NCBI GenBank assembly: GCA_036023115.1
Contig: JAYKKT010000089.1
Span: 18,222,501 to 18,286,500 of the forward strand
Reading direction: 5' to 3'
Length of the DNA: 64,000 bases
Origin: Brasenia schreberi
Lineage: Eukaryota; Streptophyta; Magnoliopsida; Nymphaeales; Cabombaceae
The notes beneath the pieces are model-generated. The model did no database searches. It saw only the letters and a list, made by a program, of their open reading frames with translations, and was not told where the DNA came from. The position numbers and the translations under genes were made by a program. Numbering within the stretch: the stretch's first letter is position 1; the number at the start of each line of letters is the position of its first letter. Shown piece after piece: positions 57,811 to 64,000 of the stretch.

Positions 57811-60412
57811 TGTAAACACCCCGAAATCCCACGAACTTCTCAAAAATAACCTGGTTTTTATAAAAGCAACCCCAAACCCAGGGGCTATTTTGAGTCTAGA
57901 AACCCAGGAGCCTTCCAGACAAACCCCTGTACATATGTTTAAACTCTATATGCTTTAAAATATGTATAATGTGCTTTTAAAACCTTTTAAATACATTTTG
58001 AAACCCCACGAAGCGGCTTGGCCTAATGAAAGAAGGACCAGAAGAGCTAAAGAGAGCCCGGAACCGGAGCACATGTCGAGCCCGGCACAGCAACTCTCGT
58101 GTTAGATCCATCCCCAAGATCTCGAACGTCCAAGTCCCTGTTATCAACAAAAGTCTTGTAAAATTATCTCCGGAAGGTGAAAACAGAAGCGGACGACCAT
58201 GTTGGCGAAGACCCAATGCAAGATGGAGTACTGATGCTGTCGGACCCCGCACAAACCGTTCATTTCAAACATACCCTGAAGGAGTCAGAATTCAGTTTGG
58301 ATTGGATCTGGACCATATATATCCGTATCCCAATCCAAACGTATATGTGGATTTGGATTTGGATTCAAAGATCCAATCCAATATCCACATCCATGGCCCA
58401 CATCACCTTCTCATAAATGGAGGTGGGGCCCACTTGAAATTCACGTGGGATTATGGGCATGAAAGAGAATGGGGAGGATAAGCATGAGGGAGATGTATTA
58501 AGCTTGACTTGTGTGTCAAGTTTGGGTTAATCATGTGGGTTAGCCTAATTAGTATGGGTTTAAGCTTGTATGAGCCTACACCTAACCTAGGGTTGCACCA
58601 ACATGATGCAATGAAGTCCATGGGCTATGCAAAGGGAGACTCCTAACCCAATCCTAAGCCAAAACCCCTAATCCTAGCCATTTACCCTAATCCCGGCCTA
58701 ATCCTAGCCTAATCACCTAACCCACTTCCCTAATCCCGGCCTAATCCCAACCTAATCACCTAACCCACCTCCCTAATCCTTCCCTAAACCTAGCCTAATT
58801 CCCTTAATCCTAACCTAATCCTAGCCTAAACCTAAGAACCCGTAAGTGAAAATTTTTGGTGTCTACACTCGTATTGGTTGATCGATGTAGAAGGTAGGAA
58901 TTTAGCAGATCCTATCAATATTCAATACTTAAAGAAGTATTATGTGTAGGATTTGGGTTAAATTCCCATTTTCAAAAACCTTTAGGGATAGTTGCCCTGA
59001 GACCTGAAAACCTAACCACCCCACTAAACCTCACCCCAAAACCAACCCACCTAGCTAAGCCCTAAACCACTAAACCACCCCACCTAAACCCTAGCACACC
59101 ATGTTCCTAAAACCACCTAAACTAAAAATCTGGTCCCCCTAAATATCTAGCCCACCTTATCACCACACCACCACCACCTAACCACTAAACCACCCCCCTA
59201 AAACCAGCCCAACCTACCTTTTCAAATCCTATAAACCCCCCCCCTAGTGGGCGGGTTTTTCAGCTTTTTGGATCCTATCTTGGGCCAGTCGAGCCCTCTC
59301 TCACCCCCTTGCTCTCTTCTCTCACCTGCTCCACCACCACCTCCCGGCCTACTCCATTCCATGTCGCCACCACCTCCCGACCTGCTCCATTCCACGTCAC
59401 CACCACCTCCCAGCCTGCTCCATTCCACGTCGCCACCCTTGCTTCACCTGGCTGCATCCACTCCTTCCACCCGCCAACCTCCCCTTCCTCTCCGGTTAGT
59501 ACCTTATCCTAACTCCACCCTATCTTCACTCCCCCTCCACTCTCAGCCACCCCATAACACCCTACCTTAGCCTAGTCTCCACTCCATTCAGTCGGCCACC
59601 ACTTAACCTGCCACCAGTCAGCCAGCCATAGCCGACTGCATCTAACCACCCGCAGCCTTCCATCCTCTCCTTTAAACCATCCCCTAGTCACCCCTTAGCT
59701 CCACCTTCCCTAGAACCCGCCCTATACCTTAGTGACACTCCCTAACCACTTCAGCCCGAGACACCACAACAACACCTTCCTATCAGCCGGCCACCACCTA
59801 ACCAGCCCCTAGTCGGCCAGCCACAGCCGGCTGCACCTTGTCACACCCGTAACCTTCCATCCTCTCCTTTAAACCAGCTCCTAGTCACCCCTTAGCTCCA
59901 CCTTCCCTAGAACCTGCCCTATACCTTAGTGACACTCCCTAACCACTTCAGCCTGAGACACCACAGCAGCACCTTCCTATCAGCCGGATACCCCCCTAGG
60001 CGCCACACCTGTGCTCTCTTGTCACCCGGCCAGTCACTCCCTTGCCGTGTCATTCTGAGGAGCTCTCTCTTGTAGCCCAAGGAGACGCCCAAGCCCAAGC
60101 TTCGAGCAAGTCACCTCCAGACCAGCTATACGTAAGTGCCTAGCTCGGTCCTTATTTGTAGACTTGCTTAAGTTAAATTAAATTTGATACGGGGTTGTAA
60201 TAACAGAGCATTGTCTCCCCCCGCTTGTAATAACGTGGCTTGGCACACCCACACACACGTGCACTTGAGCCTATCTCGCTCTTAGTCGTGCACGATTTTG
60301 AACACACACAGGCCTAATATGCCCTTAAGATATAAATTTATTTATATAATTTAAGTTGCGTGGGGTTTTGCTTAAGTTGTGTGTGTTGTCTTTCAATTCT
60401 CGCACTCACACA
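57811..60412 (+). repeat. E5 3' LTR, cut on the right by E6
   Basis: TGTAAACACCCC onward, retaining the U3 missing from the 5' LTR, with TATAAA at 59230-59235, donor-like GTTAGTA near 59493 and GTAAGTG near 60131, and the 44-base box near 60196-60240. It breaks off after CTCACACA at 60412 where E6 begins. It also contains a foreign segment at 58835-59008. Confidence 0.92.
58835..59008 (+). other. Chimeric insert in E5 3' LTR (LTR end plus integrase end/3' UTR)
   Basis: A U5-like terminus ending GTGTCTACA (to 58867) is joined to about 140 bases matching the integrase C-terminus and first UTR bases of this family (compare 56571-56711), after which U3 sequence resumes (CCTAACCACCCC). It may come from template switching or a deleted nested insertion. 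Confidence 0.75.
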
Positions 60413-60510
60413 TGTAGACGCACGAAAAATCCCCACCTCTCACCTTTTCAGGGCTCGGAGCGGATCCTCTCGTGTATCTAAGGCCTTATTTATGCAAACA
60501 GGGCGTGCCA

Positions 60511-60629
60511 GCTAGCTTACCTAAGCTAGCGAAGATATATTTAACACTGACTTCTAATCGTGGCGACTGTGAGCAAGTGAGCTCTTGTCATCGCAGACCT
60601 TCTTGCACCGATGTGCAAGGGTCAGTCTG
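60511..60629 (-). other. Three-hairpin U5 domain, E6
   Basis: Hairpin 1 CTTGCAC-ATCG-GTGCAAG inside CAGAC/GTCTG. Hairpin 3 GCTAGCTTAGGTAAGCTAGC. All stems are paired. Confidence 0.7.
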
Positions 60630-62669
60630 TACGCTTTGCAAAAATCGAGTTTTGGGATAGAAAGCCTACGAAGCGGTTCGAGGTGTCTAATTCGGGTCTT
60701 TTAAATGCGATTGCATGTTTTAGATCACGTGGATTTGCAGGTGCCTAAGTCTTTTCTTTTATCCCTTTTCGGAACACCTAGTTTGTGTGTTATGAACACT
60801 CCACTACATGGGCGAATTCGAGCAGGGCTTGCTTTGATGCAATATGTGTCCTACCTCGTGGTATGGCGTAGATGCAATGCAAACTCACGCTACTCCAAAG
60901 GGAAAACCCGAATGTAAAGACAATACTGAAGGGAAATAACCAAAGGGAAATAACCGAAGGGAAATAACCGATGGGAAATGACTTGAAATATAAATGCCGA
61001 AGGGAGATATGTATATAGAGTATGTATATGAGCCCTTACTCGGGTCTTGCAAATAAGAACGAAGGCTCAATGTGGGTGCGTGCTTGAATTGAAAAGACTT
61101 ACACACACGACATGAAATTAAACCCAAATATAAATTGCAGTATGGCCTTAACTAAGGTCTTGGGAATAAGAGCGAAAGCTCAATGTGTGTGAGTGCTTGA
61201 ATTGAAGTACTACGCACACGACATAAATGAAGCCCAAATATAACTACAATAAGGCCTTTACTAAGGTCTTGGGAGTAAGAGTGAAGGCTCAATGTGTGTG
61301 AGAGTGCTTGAATTGAAAGACTTACACACACGACATGAAATGAAACCCAAATAGTATAGGTCGGCCCTTACTTGGGTCTTTCAAATAAGAGCGAAAGCTC
61401 AATGTGTGTGAGAGTGCTTGAATTGAAAGACTTACCCACACGACATGAAATGAAACCCAAATAGTATAGGTCGGCCCTTACTTGGGTCTTTCAAATAAGA
61501 GCGAAAGCTCAATGTGTGTGAGTGCTTGAATTGAAAGACAACGCACCCAACTTAAGCAAAACCCTTTAAAAATGAAAGTATATGTATATACTTATGTATT
61601 AGGGGCTGATTAGGCCCGTGTGTGTTCCAAATCGTGCACAACTAAGAGAGTGCACGTGTGTGGGTGTGCCAAGCCACGTTATTACAAGCGGGGGGAGACT
61701 ATGCTCCGTTATTACAACCCCGTATCAAATTTAATCTCAAGCAAGTATACAACTAAAGACCGAGTTAGGCACTTACTAGTAGCTGGTCCGTAGAGGCCTT
61801 GCTTGAGCGGGGGCTTGGCCTTCGCCTTGGGCTGCAAAAGGGAGCTCCGATAGGTTGAGCGACAAGGGGTGCTGGCCAGCTGCAAATGGGGCACGGGAGA
61901 GGCGCCTTGAAGGTGGACGGATGCTAGGGATGGTGTCTCCTTGACGTGTGAGATTAAAGGGGCTGGGCAAGGTGAGTATATAGGGTCACTAGGAGAGGAT
62001 ATAGTGTTAGGGAGTATGGCCCTAAGGGGAGCCTAAGGGAAGATCGAATGAGACACCTAGGGGAAAGGAGGTGGCTGGCCGAATGGAAGGGATAGTCGGT
62101 TGGAGTGGCCGACTAGGGGAATTTGGTGGTGGCGGGCTGCTAGGATGGCTATGGGTGGAGTATGGGAAGGAAGCTAGCTAGGTGATGGGGCTAGGTGGTA
62201 GTGGGTGTAGTGGGTGTAAGGGAGTGCTATGGGCAGGTCTTAGGAAGTCGGATAGGGTGGCCGGGTGTAGCTAGGGTGGTTAGGTAGTGGCGGGTAGTTA
62301 GGGTGACTAAGGCTTGGCCGAGTGGGAGTGGTGGCGGCAAGTGGAAGGTTTGTTGTTAGGGGGATATGGGAGTGGATTAGGTGGTTGAGAATGGAGAGGG
62401 AGTGAAGAGGGAGTAAGGTGGAAGGTAGGGCACTTACCGAGTGAAGAGAGGGTGGCGCTCGGCTAGAAGGAAGCTGGGCAGGCGGTGATGTTCGGCTGGG
62501 AGGTGGTGGTGTAGGTGGCGGTGCAGGTGGTGGTGGGATGGAGAGCAGGTGGTGGTGCAGGCGGAGCAGGTGGAGCAGGTGGAGAAGGTGGGAAAGTGGA
62601 GGAAGGAGAGGACCCGGCTGGGCTTGGGGAAGGCTTCTAGATAGGAAAACCCGCCCCCATGGGGGGGGG

Positions 62670-62677
62670 TTTATATA
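62670..62677 (-). promoter_or_regulatory. TATA box of E6 LTR
   Basis: TATATAAA followed by CCCCCCCCC and ATGGGGGCGGG on the reverse strand, the same context as in E1/E2. Confidence 0.65.
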
Positions 62678-63942
62678 GGGATGGGTAGGTCGGTTAGGGC
62701 TGGGTTTGGGGTAGTGGTTAGGTGGTTTAGGTAGGGTGGTATGAAGATAAGGTGGGCTGGAAAGGGTAGGGCCAGATATTTTAAATACTAGTGGTTTGGG
62801 TAGATTGTGGGCTAGGGGTGGTTTAGCGGTTTAGGGTTTGGTTAGGTGGTTGGGTTCTAGGGTGAGGTTTAGTGAGCTAGGTTAGGTGATTAGGCTAGGA
62901 TTAGGCTAGGTTTAGGGAAATTAACCTAGGTTTAGGAAAGGATTAGGGAAGTGGGTTAGGTGATTAGGTTGGGATTTGGCCAGGATTAGGGAAGTGGGTT
63001 TGGTGATTAGGCTCAGATTAGGGAAGTGGGTTTGGTGATTAGGCTCAGATTAGGGGTGGATTAGGGTGGAAGGCTAGGATTAGGTATTTTGGGTTAGGTT
63101 TAAGTGAAGGAGCTCCCTTTGCATGGCCCATGGACCTTAACCACATCATGTTGGTGCAGCCCTAGGTTAGGTTTTGGCTAATTACAAGCTTAAACCCACT
63201 CAATTAGGCTAACCCACATGACTAACCCCAAACTTGACACACAAGTCAAGCTTAATTACAACACACTTGATCTTATCCACCCCCACTCTCTCTCATGCCC
63301 ATGATCCCACGTGAATTTCAAGTGGGCCCCACCTCCATTTATGAGAAGGTGATGTGGGCCATGGATATGGATATTGGATTGGATATTTGAACCCAAATCC
63401 AAATCCAAGTCCATACATGGGTTTGGATTGGGATCTGGATATATATGGTCCAGATCCAATCCAAACTGAACTCTGACTCCTTCGAGCTGTGTTCGAAACG
63501 AATGGTTTGTGTGGGGCCTGACAGCATCAGTGCTCCGTCTGCGTTGGGTCTTCGCCAACATGATCGTTCGCCTCTATTTTCGCCTTCCGGAGATGACTTC
63601 AAACGATGTTTCGATGATAACAGGGTCTTGGACGTTCGAGATCCTGGGGGTGTGGATTTGAACGAGAGTTGTTGTGCCGGGCTCGACATGTGCTCCGGTT
63701 CCGGGCTCTCCTTAGCTTCTCTGGTCCTGTCTTGATTAGGCCAAGCTGCTTCGGGGTTTCAAAACATGCTTTTAAAAAAGTTTTTAAAGCCATATCATAT
63801 ATTTTTGAAATATAAAGTTCAAAACATATATACAGGGTTGCCTGGAAGGCTCCTGGGTTTCCAGACTCAAAATGGCCCTTTGGGGCTGCTTTTACAAAAC
63901 CAGGTTGTTTTGAGGAATTCATGGGATTTCGGGGTGTTTACA

Positions 63943-63989
63943 GATGCCCCTCTTTGGCCTTGTCCAAATCGATTTGGATAAGGGCAAAG
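63943..63989 (-). promoter_or_regulatory. E6 polypurine tract with adjoining hairpin
   Basis: Reverse strand CCAAAGAGGGGCATC. The inverted repeat at 63952-63989 has the same sequence as in E2. Only 11 bases of the element remain after it in the window. Confidence 0.8.
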
Positions 63990-64000
63990 ATGACAAACAC

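Larger units (their letters stand above)
44464..60412 (+). mobile_element. E5: Tat-lineage LTR retrotransposon, plus strand, disrupted
   Basis: 5' LTR (with a large deletion), primer-binding site, ORF1 split by a solo LTR, ORF2, 3' UTR, purine tract and a 3' LTR cut by E6. It is inserted into the 3' UTR of E4. GAAGT at 44459-44463 would be the left target duplication; the right one is out of view. Many stops and frameshifts show it has been inactive for a long time. Confidence 0.93.
60413..63942 (-). repeat. E6 3' LTR
   Basis: 3530 bases from TGTAGACG to GGGGTGTTTACA, the longest LTR here. It is closest to the E1/E2 LTRs (shared U5 text CGAATTCGAGC..., 14-base repeats 60929-60980, 110-base repeats 61040-61540). 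It contains the 44-base box (near 61678-61722), TATATAAA on the reverse strand (62670-62677), a TTAGG-rich U3 (62860-63100) and the palindromic block (63350-63470). Confidence 0.93.
60413..64000 (-). mobile_element. E6: reverse-strand element, 3' LTR and internal edge
   Basis: Starts TGTAGACGCACG inside the E5 LTR and continues past the window end. Sequence after the LTR is the purine tract and hairpin, so the body lies to the right. ACACA at 60408-60412 would be the left target duplication. Confidence 0.88.

Overview
The window is plant nuclear DNA made almost entirely of nested LTR retrotransposons. The reading frames point to a flowering plant with a large, repeat-rich genome; nothing here fixes the species. 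All recognisable coding sequence belongs to one group of Ty3/gypsy elements, with the domain order gag, protease, reverse transcriptase (RT), degenerate RNase H, a second 'archaeal-type' RNase H and integrase without a chromodomain. That order is the hallmark of the Tat (Ogre/Retand) lineage. The only other gene-like sequence is a broken hAT-type transposase. I see no intact host gene, tRNA, rRNA or CRISPR array.

Layout (E1-E8 are my labels). 1-6800: 3' part of E1 (+), ending in a rearranged LTR. 6801-7667: left part of the hAT pseudogene. 7668-35947: E3 (-), flanked by the perfect duplication GTTAT, inserted in the hAT sequence, which resumes at 35948. Inside the left LTR of E3 sits the structurally complete E2 (+, 10603-24866), flanked by CCGGG. 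36586-40986: older diverged LTRs (E7, an unnamed plus-strand LTR, E8). 40987-44463: LTR and internal edge of E4 (-). 44464-60412: E5 (+), inserted in E4. A solo LTR (-, 47236-50467, flanked by CCTTT) splits its gag, and E6 (-, 60413 to window end) cuts its 3' LTR. The implied order is hAT, then E1 and E3, then E2; and separately E8, then E4, then E5, then the solo LTR and E6.

The family plan, visible in E2, E3 and E5, is: LTR of about 3.1-3.5 kb beginning TGTAAACACCCC and ending GTCTACA; primer-binding site 3-5 bases inside; ORF1 (gag plus protease); a short gap with a polypyrimidine-AG signal; ORF2 (RT to integrase); about 1.1 kb of 3' UTR; then a purine tract ending GGGGCATC before the 3' LTR. 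Every ORF is broken by stops or frameshifts, so none of these copies could move on its own proteins. Some, notably E2 with its complete LTRs, could still be copied in trans.

The most unusual content is not coding. Comparing copies by eye shows inverted repeats whose two arms change together: a three-hairpin domain near the 3' end of every LTR, a 38-base hairpin abutting the purine tract, and tandem short hairpins in the middle of the LTRs. These look like selected RNA structures of the element life cycle and are the main candidates for something undescribed.
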